Origin: Kaistella polysaccharea
GTDB lineage: Bacteria; Bacteroidota; Bacteroidia; Flavobacteriales; Weeksellaceae
Assembly (NCBI RefSeq): GCF_020410745.1
Contig: NZ_CP084528.1
Coordinates: 186,001-250,000 of the forward strand
Direction: 5' to 3'
DNA: 64,000 nt
Under the pieces are notes generated by a model. The model made no database searches and was not told the DNA's origin. It saw nothing but the letters and a program-made list of their open reading frames with translations. Positions 10,130-17,902 of this stretch are shown here, in pieces. The translations under genes were made by a program, and so were the position numbers. Position 1 is the stretch's first letter. Every line of letters starts with the position of its first letter.

Positions 10130-10858
10130 TTATTTCTTCTTTTCTACGATGATTTTCGCTGAAAATAAAAATAGAAAGATGACGAGTAGGAAATAAAAAA
10201 CATCGCGCGTATCTATTAAACCTCGGGTGAAAGACAGAAAATGTTTGTAGAAACCCAGATTCGATAAGTAGTAATCTGCAGCGCCCAAAAGTTTATAACT
10301 TGCCAATTGTTCAATCCCAAAATAAAGGAAAAACGAAATGAGAACGCCCAATAAATAAGCCATGATTTGATTGGAGGAGAGAGAAGACGCAAAAGTTCCG
10401 ACGGAAGCAAATGCGCCAATCAATAATACAGAACCAAAATAGCTGCCGAAAGTTGCGCCTAAATCGATATTGCCAAAGGTAATTCCTAAAACGTAAACCG
10501 TGTAAAGATAAAATAGAGAAGGAATCAAACATAAAATTCCTAAAACCCAAACTGCAAAAAATTTTCCCAGAATGATGTCAGAAATTTTTAAAGGTTGAGA
10601 AAAAAGCCAACTTAGGGTTCCAGATTGTTCCTCTTCTGCTAAGGTTTTCATAGAAAGTGCGGGAATTATCAGAAGCATTAGCCACGGAATAAGAACGAAA
10701 TAACTTTGTAATGTCGCCGTACCAATATCGAAAATATTAAAATCATTCTCAAAGAAAAAAAGAAATAATGTCCCGATAAGACTGAACGCTCCGATAATGA
10801 TCCAGGCGCTCCAGTTTCCAAAATAAGTCAAAAGTTCTTTTTTAAATAGTGCCAACAT
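10130..10858 (-). CDS. gldF: Gliding motility ABC transporter permease GldF
   Basis: A 242-residue inner-membrane permease of the ABC-2 type with six hydrophobic segments. The segment ALSMKTLAEEEQSGTL is a typical ABC-2 cytoplasmic loop, also seen in NosY-like permeases. gldG follows immediately on the same strand and hemJ lies 35 bp upstream, so hemJ-gldF-gldG may be co-transcribed. The assignment rests on the loop motif, topology and the paired gldG. Confidence 0.93.
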   Translation of the reverse strand: MLALFKKELLTYFGNWSAWIIIGAFSLIGTLFLFFFENDFNIFDIGTATLQSYFVLIPWLMLLIIPALSMKTLAEEEQSGTLSWLFSQPLKISDIILGKFFAVWVLGILCLIPSLFYLYTVYVLGITFGNIDLGATFGSYFGSVLLIGAFASVGTFASSLSSNQIMAYLLGVLISFFLYFGIEQLASYKLLGAADYYLSNLGFYKHFLSFTRGLIDTRDVFYFLLVIFLFLFSAKIIVEKKK

Positions 10859-10893
10859 ACCGCAGTTTCGCTTTTTATTTTTAGGTTTTTCTC

Positions 10894-11439
10894 TTAAGAT
10901 TTCTTTTTATTAACCAGTTTAACGGTCAACATAATACTGCCCACTAGAACGATAAATCCGACAATTAATTGCCACCAAAATGCAATAACCATCGATTTTA
11001 AAATGACAGTAAATACAACCAGAAAAAGAAGGAATGTCGCAATTTCATTTGCCTGACGTAATTTAATATTTGCCATGGGAAAAGTACCGCCGTGTAATTC
11101 TTTCATTTGTCGCAATTTTTTCCAACACCACCAATGGTAGGCTGCTAAACCTAAGAGAAATGTAAGTTTAAGATGAAACCATGGTGTTTTCATTAATCCA
11201 AAATTCAAAAAAATTAAAGTGAGTCCAGAAACCAGCATAATTATTCCGGCAGGAACAGTGATGATATTCCATAATCTGGTCGCCATAAAAACGTACTGAT
11301 TTCGGAGAATTTCTTTTTTCTGCTCTTCAAATTCATCGGTGTCTTTATAATAAACAAAAAGTCGCACCAGATAAAATATCCCGGCAAAATAGCTGACCAT
11401 AAAAATGATATGTACGGCTTTAAGAATCGTGTATAACAT
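10894..11439 (-). CDS. hemJ: Protoporphyrinogen IX oxidase HemJ (CopD/UPF0093 family)
   Basis: HemJ oxidises protoporphyrinogen IX to protoporphyrin IX in haem synthesis. The 181-residue protein has four to five membrane helices. It carries the family His near the N-terminus (LKAVHIIFMVSYFAGIFYL) and the WFHLKL...YHWWCWK segment that holds the conserved His and Lys. The C-terminus ends in KKK. The family was long annotated as CopD-like, so an automatic label may differ. It lies directly upstream of gldF and has a -7 element 17 bp before its start. Confidence 0.82.
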   Translation of the reverse strand: MLYTILKAVHIIFMVSYFAGIFYLVRLFVYYKDTDEFEEQKKEILRNQYVFMATRLWNIITVPAGIIMLVSGLTLIFLNFGLMKTPWFHLKLTFLLGLAAYHWWCWKKLRQMKELHGGTFPMANIKLRQANEIATFLLFLVVFTVILKSMVIAFWWQLIVGFIVLVGSIMLTVKLVNKKKS

Positions 11440-11455
11440 TGAAAAAATTTGAGCA

Positions 11456-11463
11456 CAAAGATA
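11456..11463 (-). promoter_or_regulatory. -7 element TATCTTTG upstream of hemJ
   Basis: Exact TAnnTTTG on the minus strand, 17 bp before the hemJ ATG. No TTG at the expected -33 distance was seen. Confidence 0.45.
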
Positions 11464-11601
11464 ATATATCTCTGTCGATTAATGAACTTCCAGATTTAAT
11501 AGTGAAGGATAAAATTGAAACGTCTTTTTATACTATAAAACTCGAAAATGGAAGTTAATTTTATAAATGGAAGAAATAAATTTAAACTTTTAAAATCTTA
11601 T

Positions 11602-12432
11602 TTACTTTTCGAATTCTACATAAATATTTTCGCCAACCTGTAAGCCAAATAAAGTTTTTGCCCCATTATCACGATTTCCTTTGTAGATGGTAAGTTCTAG
11701 CAAATCTGCATCATTAAAAACAGCTGCTGCTTTGCCATGAAATTCATGTTCTTTTGTCCAATCGTAGACGATATCGGTATATTGATTATGAATTCTAGAA
11801 AGCGCAAGATTTCTGAATTTTACAATGAATCGGTCATAACCAATACAACATTTTTCGAAAAATTTTCGGTGAATATTTGATACCACGTTACCGAAATTAT
11901 CAACATACATAATTTCACCAACCAGAAATCGTTCGCTTTCGTTAAATACGGCTCGCGGAAAAGAAAGTTGTTTTGGTTCTTTAAATTTACGACCGATCAC
12001 TTCTGGCAGACCGCCATTTTGTAAGTGAACTGCAACCGGCGCAAAAATATCGGTGGAAGTAAAGTGTAAATCGTCTTCATAACCGCTGTTGAAGGTAATT
12101 TCGTAAACAGCTTCAGGTTTCAAATCGTAAAAAATAAGACTTAAAATTCCGTTATCGGCAGCAATAAAATAGTGGCCGTCAGCCTTATATAGAAGAAATT
12201 TTCGCTCTGGCGTATGGAAGCTGTCGACTGAAATAATATGTACGGTACCTTTTGGAAAAAAAGGATAGGCGTTTCTTACAATATAAGCGGTTTGCAGTAA
12301 GTTATACGCCTGAATTTCATGGGTAATGTCTACTATTGTTACATCTTCTTTTAGGGTCAATATTTTACCCTTCACCGCTGCAACTCGGTGATCAATTAGT
12401 CCGTAATCGGAGGTAAAAGTAATAACTGCCAT
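11602..12432 (-). CDS. SAM hydroxide adenosyltransferase (DUF62 family)
   Basis: The family uses water to split S-adenosylmethionine into adenosine and methionine; fluorinase and chlorinase are halide-using relatives. The 276-residue protein starts ITFTSDYG, as the family does, and has D70 and R77 (SVDSFHTPER), matching the catalytic Asp and Arg region of characterised DUF62 enzymes, plus the ADNG motif at 92-95. The second domain contains EIMYVDNFGN. Automatic annotation often says SAM-dependent chlorinase/fluorinase, but the family norm makes the hydroxide activity more likely. It stands alone with its own -7 element. Confidence 0.88.
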   Translation of the reverse strand: MAVITFTSDYGLIDHRVAAVKGKILTLKEDVTIVDITHEIQAYNLLQTAYIVRNAYPFFPKGTVHIISVDSFHTPERKFLLYKADGHYFIAADNGILSLIFYDLKPEAVYEITFNSGYEDDLHFTSTDIFAPVAVHLQNGGLPEVIGRKFKEPKQLSFPRAVFNESERFLVGEIMYVDNFGNVVSNIHRKFFEKCCIGYDRFIVKFRNLALSRIHNQYTDIVYDWTKEHEFHGKAAAVFNDADLLELTIYKGNRDNGAKTLFGLQVGENIYVEFEK

Positions 12433-12451
12433 GTGTTTTTTTAAGAAAGCA

Positions 12452-12459
12452 CAAATTTA
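12452..12459 (-). promoter_or_regulatory. -7 element TAAATTTG upstream of the DUF62 gene
   Basis: Exact TAnnTTTG on the minus strand, 20 bp before the ATG at 12432. Confidence 0.45.
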
Positions 12460-12514
12460 GTTTAAATAAAATATTTCGTGCACCATTGTGGAAAAGTAAA
12501 GGTATTATTTAAAA

Positions 12515-12522
12515 TAAATTTG
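12515..12522 (+). promoter_or_regulatory. -7 element TAAATTTG upstream of the PhoH gene
   Basis: Exact TAnnTTTG on the plus strand, 38 bp before the ATG at 12561. The nearest upstream TTG is farther away than usual (26 bp). Confidence 0.4.
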
Positions 12523-12560
12523 ATACTTTTAATAAAAAATAAATTCAAAACTTATATTAT

Positions 12561-13520
12561 ATGTTTGAACTCAACTATGAAATCGTAGGAATAGATTCTA
12601 AAAGTTTTTACGGCGTAAATAATCAATATTTTAATTTATTGAAATCAAAATTCCCTACTCTTAAAATTACAGGAAGAGACCATTCGGTCTTCGCGAAAGG
12701 AAATCAGGAAGCGCTGGATGTTTTTCGGGCTAAACTGGAGGATATAATAAATTTTTTATCTGATAATAATTCAATGACATTAAAAGATGTTGAGGGCATC
12801 TTAAATTTTAAAGACGATGCGGAAAAACAATTGGTTTTTGATCAGGATATCATTGTTAAAGGCGTAAACGGTAAAATTATTAAAGCGAAAACCACCAACC
12901 TCAAAAAGTTGGTTAAAGTTTCTGAAACAAAAGATATGGTCTTCGCGATCGGTCCGGCGGGAACTGGTAAAACATATACCAGCGTTGCTTTGGCAGTTCG
13001 GGCTTTGCGCGATAAAGAAGTAAAAAGAATAATTCTTACCCGACCAGCAGTAGAAGCTGGGGAAAGTCTGGGATTTTTGCCGGGCGATTTAAAAGAAAAG
13101 TTAGATCCGTATTTACAGCCACTTTACGATGCGTTGCGCGATATGATTCCGCATGAGAAATTAGAAGGTTTTATTGAGAAAAAAGTTATAGAAGTTGCGC
13201 CGCTCGCTTTTATGAGAGGCCGTACTTTAGACGAAGCTTTCGTCATTTTAGACGAAGCGCAAAATACAACTCATTCTCAGATGAAAATGTTTCTTACCCG
13301 AATGGGAATGAATGCAAAATTTATTATCACGGGCGATCCAAGTCAGGTTGATTTGCCGATGCGCCAGAAATCAGGTCTACAAGAATCGATGCGGATTCTA
13401 AAAGACGTCGACGAAATTGGATTTGTACATCTTACTGAAGAAGATGTGGTTCGCCATCCTGTGGTGAGAAAAATTATCAACGCGTACGGCCGCGAAGAAA
13501 AAAGACAGCGGGAAGAGTAG
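12561..13520 (+). CDS. PhoH family protein (YbeZ-like ATPase)
   Basis: A cytoplasmic P-loop ATPase of 319 residues. The N-terminus carries a small KH-like region with residues typical of YbeZ (FAKGNQEALDVF). It is followed by Walker A GPAGTGKTY (about residues 132-140), ILTRPAVEAGESLGFLPGD, Walker B FVILDEAQNTT and the ITGDPSQVDLP motif. YbeZ works with the RNase YbeY in ribosome maturation and RNA quality control in other bacteria; ybeY is not adjacent here. It is convergent with ffh and shares a bidirectional terminator. Confidence 0.92.
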   Translation: MFELNYEIVGIDSKSFYGVNNQYFNLLKSKFPTLKITGRDHSVFAKGNQEALDVFRAKLEDIINFLSDNNSMTLKDVEGILNFKDDAEKQLVFDQDIIVKGVNGKIIKAKTTNLKKLVKVSETKDMVFAIGPAGTGKTYTSVALAVRALRDKEVKRIILTRPAVEAGESLGFLPGDLKEKLDPYLQPLYDALRDMIPHEKLEGFIEKKVIEVAPLAFMRGRTLDEAFVILDEAQNTTHSQMKMFLTRMGMNAKFIITGDPSQVDLPMRQKSGLQESMRILKDVDEIGFVHLTEEDVVRHPVVRKIINAYGREEKRQREE

Positions 13521-13541
13521 TTAAGTAGAAATCTTGCATAA

Positions 13542-13573
13542 AAAAATCCTGCGAATTATTCCTCAGGATTTTT
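13542..13573. terminator. Bidirectional terminator between the PhoH gene and ffh
   Basis: A 10-bp perfect stem AAAAATCCTG (13542-13551) / CAGGATTTTT (13564-13573) with a 12-nt loop. The flanking A and T runs allow it to work on both strands. Confidence 0.85.
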
Positions 13574-13594
13574 GTTTTATATTAATGAGTAATT

Positions 13595-14965
13595 TTATTT
13601 TCCAAACAAATTACCACCAGGCATTCCTGCCCCTTTCGGCATTCCTTTGCTCATCATTTCCATCATCTGTTTTCCTTGTGGACCTTGCATCATCTTCATC
13701 ATTTTGCCCATTTGCTCAAATTGTTTCATCAAAGCATTTACATCTTCGATTTTTCTTCCGGCACCTTTTGCAATTCGGTTTTTTCTTTGAGTATTGATGA
13801 TAGAAGGTCTTCTTCTTTCTTCTGGTGTCATCGAATGAATGATCGCTTCAATATGTTTGAAAGCGTCATCTTGAATATCTACATCTTTGATGGCTTTCCC
13901 AACTCCTGGAATCATTCCCATCAGATCCTTCATATTTCCCATTTTTTTGATCTGATTGATTTGTTTTAAGAAATCATCAAAACCAAATTCATTTTTGGCA
14001 ATTTTTTTATGAAGTTTTTTGGCCTCTTCTTCGTCAAACTGTTCCTGCGCTCTTTCAACCAAGGAAACAACATCCCCCATTCCAAGAATACGATCCGCCA
14101 TCCTTTCCGGATAGAAAACATCAAGTGCTTCCATTTTTTCCCCTGTAGAAATAAACTTAATTGGTTTTTCTACTACAGAACGAATGGTCAAAGCAGCTCC
14201 ACCTCGCGTATCACCATCTAATTTGGTAAGAACAACACCGTCAAAATTCAAAGCATCATTAAAGGCTTTCGCAGTATTTACGGCATCCTGTCCTGTCATG
14301 GAGTCAACCACGAAAAGCGTTTCGTCAGGTTTAATAAAATAATGAACAGATTTAATTTCGTTCATCATCGCTTCATCAATCGCCAAACGACCTGCGGTAT
14401 CTACAATCACAACATCGTGACCATTTTCCTTTGCAAATTTTACCGCGTTTTCCGCAATGGAAGACGGATTTAGTGCGCCTTCTTCTGTATAAACAGGAAT
14501 ACCAACTTGGCCTCCTAAAACTTTCAACTGCTCAATCGCCGCCGGACGGTAAACGTCACAAGCTACTAAAAGGGGTTTTTTACTGCGTTTTTGTTTAAGA
14601 TAATTTGCTAATTTTCCGGAGAAGGTTGTTTTACCAGAACCTTGCAAACCGGCAATAAGAATAACACTGGGCTTACCAGAGAGATTAATTCCTTCGTGCG
14701 TAGAACCCATTAATGCTACCAATTCGGTATGAACGATTTTGGTCATTAATTGTCCCGGCGTTAAACTGGTCAATACATTTTGACCGAGTGCTTCGTCCTG
14801 AACTCTTTTGGTTAAATCTTTCGCAACTTTATAATTCACATCGGCATCAACCAACGCGCGGCGAATTTCCTTTACGGTTTCAGCAACGTTAATTTCGGTA
14901 ATTTTCCCGCGCCCAGAAATATTGTGAAGCGCTTTATCTAATTTATCCTGTAAGCTATTAAACAT
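13595..14965 (-). CDS. ffh: Signal recognition particle protein Ffh (SRP54)
   Basis: A GTPase that binds signal sequences of nascent membrane proteins with 4.5S RNA and docks at FtsY. The 456 residues show the N domain, G1 GLQGSGKTT (106-114), DTAGRLA, TKLDGDTRGG, and a methionine-rich M domain ending in glycine- and methionine-rich sequence (about residues 300-456). Length and order are standard. It is single-gene on the minus strand, divergent from the ATP synthase region, with a -7 element close to the start. Confidence 0.97.
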   Translation of the reverse strand: MFNSLQDKLDKALHNISGRGKITEINVAETVKEIRRALVDADVNYKVAKDLTKRVQDEALGQNVLTSLTPGQLMTKIVHTELVALMGSTHEGINLSGKPSVILIAGLQGSGKTTFSGKLANYLKQKRSKKPLLVACDVYRPAAIEQLKVLGGQVGIPVYTEEGALNPSSIAENAVKFAKENGHDVVIVDTAGRLAIDEAMMNEIKSVHYFIKPDETLFVVDSMTGQDAVNTAKAFNDALNFDGVVLTKLDGDTRGGAALTIRSVVEKPIKFISTGEKMEALDVFYPERMADRILGMGDVVSLVERAQEQFDEEEAKKLHKKIAKNEFGFDDFLKQINQIKKMGNMKDLMGMIPGVGKAIKDVDIQDDAFKHIEAIIHSMTPEERRRPSIINTQRKNRIAKGAGRKIEDVNALMKQFEQMGKMMKMMQGPQGKQMMEMMSKGMPKGAGMPGGNLFGK

Positions 14966-14984
14966 AATTTATCATTAAGATTTG

Positions 14985-14992
14985 CAAAAATA
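14985..14992 (-). promoter_or_regulatory. -7 element TATTTTTG upstream of ffh
   Basis: Exact TAnnTTTG on the minus strand, 19 bp before the ffh ATG. It is divergent from the element at 15024-15031. Confidence 0.45.
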
Positions 14993-15023
14993 AGGATTTT
15001 CGTTCAATTATCGTAAAGTTGCT

Positions 15024-15031
15024 TATTTTTG
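15024..15031 (+). promoter_or_regulatory. -7 element TATTTTTG only 4 bp before the ATG at 15036
   Basis: Exact TAnnTTTG. With usual spacing the transcription start would fall at or next to the ATG, implying a leaderless or near-leaderless mRNA. Confidence 0.45.
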
Positions 15032-15035
15032 ACGC

Positions 15036-15305
15036 ATGAATATTATACAAATTATGTTTTTAGTCCTTTCTGCTGCAATTCTTAATGTGGCAGTTTTTTA
15101 TCTTTTTAAAAAATATATCGTCGGAACAGAGAATTCTGCAATGAAATTTTTGGGTTTAAATATTATAAAAGATCTGCTGTGGGTAGGTTTCTGGCTTTAC
15201 CAGCTGGAAAACAACACCTTTAATTTTTTGGCAGTAATCGGTGTTTTTGTAGTCATGTCGGTTTTCCTTTATTTTAAAGTAATACGGTTGCTGAATAAGT
15301 CATAA
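15036..15305 (+). CDS. Small membrane protein upstream of atpB
   Basis: An 89-residue protein with three hydrophobic segments (about residues 5-24, 41-57 and 63-83) and little else. The gene lies 81 bp upstream of atpB on the same strand, in the place where other bacteria carry atpI/atpZ-type genes that help c-ring assembly or ion homeostasis. I see no AtpI signature, so an AtpI-like role is only positional inference. The start ATG is immediately downstream of a -7 element. Confidence 0.7.
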   Translation: MNIIQIMFLVLSAAILNVAVFYLFKKYIVGTENSAMKFLGLNIIKDLLWVGFWLYQLENNTFNFLAVIGVFVVMSVFLYFKVIRLLNKS

Positions 15306-15335
15306 TTTTTTCCTGATAAAAATCAATTTTTTGTA

Positions 15336-15366
15336 TTGGTAAGTTTTAATAAATTCAATATATTTG
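15336..15366 (+). promoter_or_regulatory. Promoter of the ATP synthase operon
   Basis: TTG at 15336-15338 and TATATTTG at 15359-15366 (exact TAnnTTTG) are 20 bp apart. A second exact -7 match, TAAATTTG, lies at 15375-15382, right before the atpB ATG. Confidence 0.5.
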
Positions 15367-15386
15367 CAAACCGATAAATTTGACTT

Positions 15387-16502
15387 ATGAACAAGAGAAT
15401 TTCTTCTTTATTTTTACTTTTATTTCTAACGCTTTCCGGTGTTTTTACTTATGCGCAAGAGCATGTAGAAGCTAATGCACCCAAAAGTTTAGAGCAAAAA
15501 ATCCAGGAGGATAATCAAAAATTCAATGCGAAAGATATGATCATGAGCCACATTAGCGATGCTAATGAGTGGCATTTGTGGACATTGAACGAAGGAACTC
15601 CAGAAGAAAAACACGTTTCTATACCATTGCCTGTTATTATTAAAGACAAAAACGGACTTCATACTTTCATGTCTAGTGCAATTGCGCACGGTCATGAGCA
15701 CGAAGGTTACACTTTAGATCATGGTATTGTAAAATCAACGCAAGGTTTAGAACAAGCAAAATTATTCTCGGTAATGAGCGGAAAACATAATTCAGATAAT
15801 GCTTTTTATGATTTCTCGATTACGAAAAATGTAGCAGCAATCTTTATTTCGATATTTTTCATGCTGTTAATTTTCATAGGAATGGCGAGAGGTTATGCTA
15901 AATCTTTAGTTCCAAGTGGAGCTGGTAGATTTATGGAGCCTTTAATTCTATTTATTCGTGATGAAGTTGCGATTCCAAATATTGGCGCAAAAAAATATAA
16001 GAAATACATGCCTTATTTATTGACTGTATTTTTCTTTATTTGGTTTAACAATATGTTTGGTTTAATTCCCTTTGCACCATTTGGTTATAACTTGACAGGT
16101 AATATTGCGACAACAGCGGTTTTGGCAATCATTACTTTGTTGATAACTGTCTTCAGTGCAAACAAAGATTACTGGAAGCATATTTTTATGCCGCCAGTAC
16201 CATTGTTATTGTACCCAATCATGGTTCCTATTGAAATCATTGGGGTTTTCACGAAGCCATTTGCCTTGATGATGCGACTTTTTGCGAACATCACGGCAGG
16301 TCACATCATGATTTTGGCAATTATGTCCTTGATCTTTATTTTTAAAACACCGCTTTTAGGTTTTGCATCGGTTCCATTGGGATTATTTATTTCTGTATTG
16401 GAATTATTGGTGGCAGCACTTCAGGCATATATTTTTACCGTTCTTTCCGCTTTGTTTATTGGTATAGCAGTACAGGAGCACGAGCACGAAGGAGCACATT
16501 AG
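15387..16502 (+). CDS. atpB: F0 ATP synthase subunit a
   Basis: The membrane stator subunit that forms the proton half-channels next to the c-ring. At 371 residues it is about 100 longer than the E. coli subunit: an N-terminal signal-like segment (ISSLFLLLFLTLSGVF, Ala-Gln after it) and a His- and Glu-rich region precede the membrane domain, as is usual in Bacteroidota. The essential arginine is R297 in MMRLFANITAGH. The C-terminus is again His/Glu rich. First gene of atpBEFHAG. Confidence 0.95.
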   Translation: MNKRISSLFLLLFLTLSGVFTYAQEHVEANAPKSLEQKIQEDNQKFNAKDMIMSHISDANEWHLWTLNEGTPEEKHVSIPLPVIIKDKNGLHTFMSSAIAHGHEHEGYTLDHGIVKSTQGLEQAKLFSVMSGKHNSDNAFYDFSITKNVAAIFISIFFMLLIFIGMARGYAKSLVPSGAGRFMEPLILFIRDEVAIPNIGAKKYKKYMPYLLTVFFFIWFNNMFGLIPFAPFGYNLTGNIATTAVLAIITLLITVFSANKDYWKHIFMPPVPLLLYPIMVPIEIIGVFTKPFALMMRLFANITAGHIMILAIMSLIFIFKTPLLGFASVPLGLFISVLELLVAALQAYIFTVLSALFIGIAVQEHEHEGAH

Positions 16503-16540
16503 TTAATTTAGAACATTTTTAACCTTTATATATTTTTATT

Positions 16541-16762
16541 ATGGAAGTGATTTCACAAGGAGTTGGACTTATTTACGTAGGAATCGGTTTGGCAGTATTA
16601 GGCGTAGGTCTAGGTATTGGTCAAATTGGTGCACATGCTATGGATGCTATCGCAAGACAGCCAGAACAAGCAGGTAAAATTCAAGGAGCAATGCTTATTG
16701 CTGCTGGACTTATCGAGGGTGCTGGTTTGATCGCGATCATCTTCGGAGCGTTCGTAAAATAA
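16541..16762 (+). CDS. atpE: F0 ATP synthase subunit c
   Basis: A 73-residue hairpin proteolipid forming the rotor ring. Two membrane helices flank the polar RQPE loop (residues 39-42). The ion-binding carboxylate is E59 in LIEGAG. The residue 33 positions earlier is Ile and no Ser/Thr follows E59, which argues for proton rather than sodium coupling. A Gly-repeat (GVGLGIG) is in helix 1. A terminator-like hairpin follows the gene. Confidence 0.96.
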   Translation: MEVISQGVGLIYVGIGLAVLGVGLGIGQIGAHAMDAIARQPEQAGKIQGAMLIAAGLIEGAGLIAIIFGAFVK

Positions 16763-16780
16763 GAGACCTCAAAACAAATT

Positions 16781-16814
16781 CTTAGCAGCGCGGTTGGCTC
16801 TGCTAAGGATTTTT
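16781..16814 (+). terminator. Terminator-like hairpin between atpE and atpF
   Basis: A perfect 8-bp stem CTTAGCAG (16781-16788) / CTGCTAAG (16800-16807), 11-nt loop, then GA and seven T. It lies inside the operon, so it probably acts as a partial terminator or as a 3' stabiliser of atpBE mRNA. Confidence 0.7.
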
Positions 16815-16854
16815 TTAAAATTCCAGATAAAAAAAATTAAAAAAAATTACAATT

Positions 16855-17343
16855 ATGATAGAACCGGGAATAGGCTTATTGTTTTGGATGACTTTAACCT
16901 TTGTGATCCTTTTGATTTTATTGGCCAAATTTGCGTGGAAACCAATCTTAGGTGCGATCAATGAAAGAGAAGTTACGATTGTAGACTCTCTAAATCAGGC
17001 AAAATTAGCCCGCCAGGAAGTTGAAAACTTGAAAGCTGAAAATGATATTATCATCCGCGAAGCAAAAGTAGAGCGTGATCAAATTTTGAAAGAAGCCAGA
17101 GAAATCAAAGACCGTATCGTAGGTGAAGCAAAAGATGCTGCGAGAAATGAAGGTGATAAAATGATTGAAGCGGCAAGACAAACCATTCAGGCAGAAAAAT
17201 CTGCAGCTGTTTCTGAGATTAAAAGTCAGATTGGAACTTTGTCTGTAAACATCGCAGAATCTATCTTGAAAAAGAATTTAGATAACGATAGCGCACAAGA
17301 TGCTTTGGTTGCAAATATTCTTAACACTTCTAACTTAAACTAG
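16855..17343 (+). CDS. atpF: F0 ATP synthase subunit b
   Basis: The peripheral stalk subunit. The 162 residues have one N-terminal membrane helix (about residues 5-25) and then a long charged coiled coil (about 30-140) that reaches F1. Length and layout are standard. It starts 92 bp after atpE, beyond the hairpin, and ends one base before the atpH start. Confidence 0.94.
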   Translation: MIEPGIGLLFWMTLTFVILLILLAKFAWKPILGAINEREVTIVDSLNQAKLARQEVENLKAENDIIIREAKVERDQILKEAREIKDRIVGEAKDAARNEGDKMIEAARQTIQAEKSAAVSEIKSQIGTLSVNIAESILKKNLDNDSAQDALVANILNTSNLN

Positions 17344-17344
17344 A

Positions 17345-17884
17345 ATGGTTACCAGTAAAGTAGCAAAAAGATATGCGCAAGGTCTTCTAAATTTCACACA
17401 GGAAGCAGGAAGTACATCTTCTGTATTTCCAGAAATGAAAGATCTTGTCAATACGATTGATAAATCCAGGGAATTGCAGAATTTCTTCAGCTCTCCAATT
17501 GTAGATTCTAAGAAAAAAGTAAGTATTGCCCATGAAATCTTTAAAGATTTTTCTCCGGTAACACGCAATCTTATTGAGATGGTGATTAAGCATGGCAGAG
17601 AATCTCATTTGATCAATATCGGTCAGGAATACATCAACAAAGTTGAAGATATGAACGGAGTACAAAGAATAACTTTGACTTCCGCGACGCCACTTTCAGA
17701 AGAAAATATCCAAAATATTTTGAAGTCTACAGATCTTGTAAATCATCAAAATCAATTTGACGTAAAATCAATCATCAATCCTGAAATTTTGGGAGGATAT
17801 ATTTTACGAGTGGGTGACCAGCAAGTTGACGCTTCGGTAAAATCGAAATTAAGCCGACTGAAAAAAGAATTTCAATTAAATTAA
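17345..17884 (+). CDS. atpH: F1 ATP synthase subunit delta
   Basis: The 179-residue peripheral stalk cap, typical OSCP/delta sequence: VAKRYAQGLLNF at the N-terminus, HGRESHLINIGQEYI in the middle, and NPEILGGYILRVGDQQVDAS near the C-terminus. It starts with ATG one base after the atpF stop, so translation is probably coupled. Confidence 0.95.
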   Translation: MVTSKVAKRYAQGLLNFTQEAGSTSSVFPEMKDLVNTIDKSRELQNFFSSPIVDSKKKVSIAHEIFKDFSPVTRNLIEMVIKHGRESHLINIGQEYINKVEDMNGVQRITLTSATPLSEENIQNILKSTDLVNHQNQFDVKSIINPEILGGYILRVGDQQVDASVKSKLSRLKKEFQLN

Positions 17885-17902
17885 GACAAAAAAAACCATA
17901 AA

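Noticed and set aside
14009-14221. Open frames opposite ffh, gldG and thrS
   Set aside because: These are antisense shadows of strongly conserved genes.
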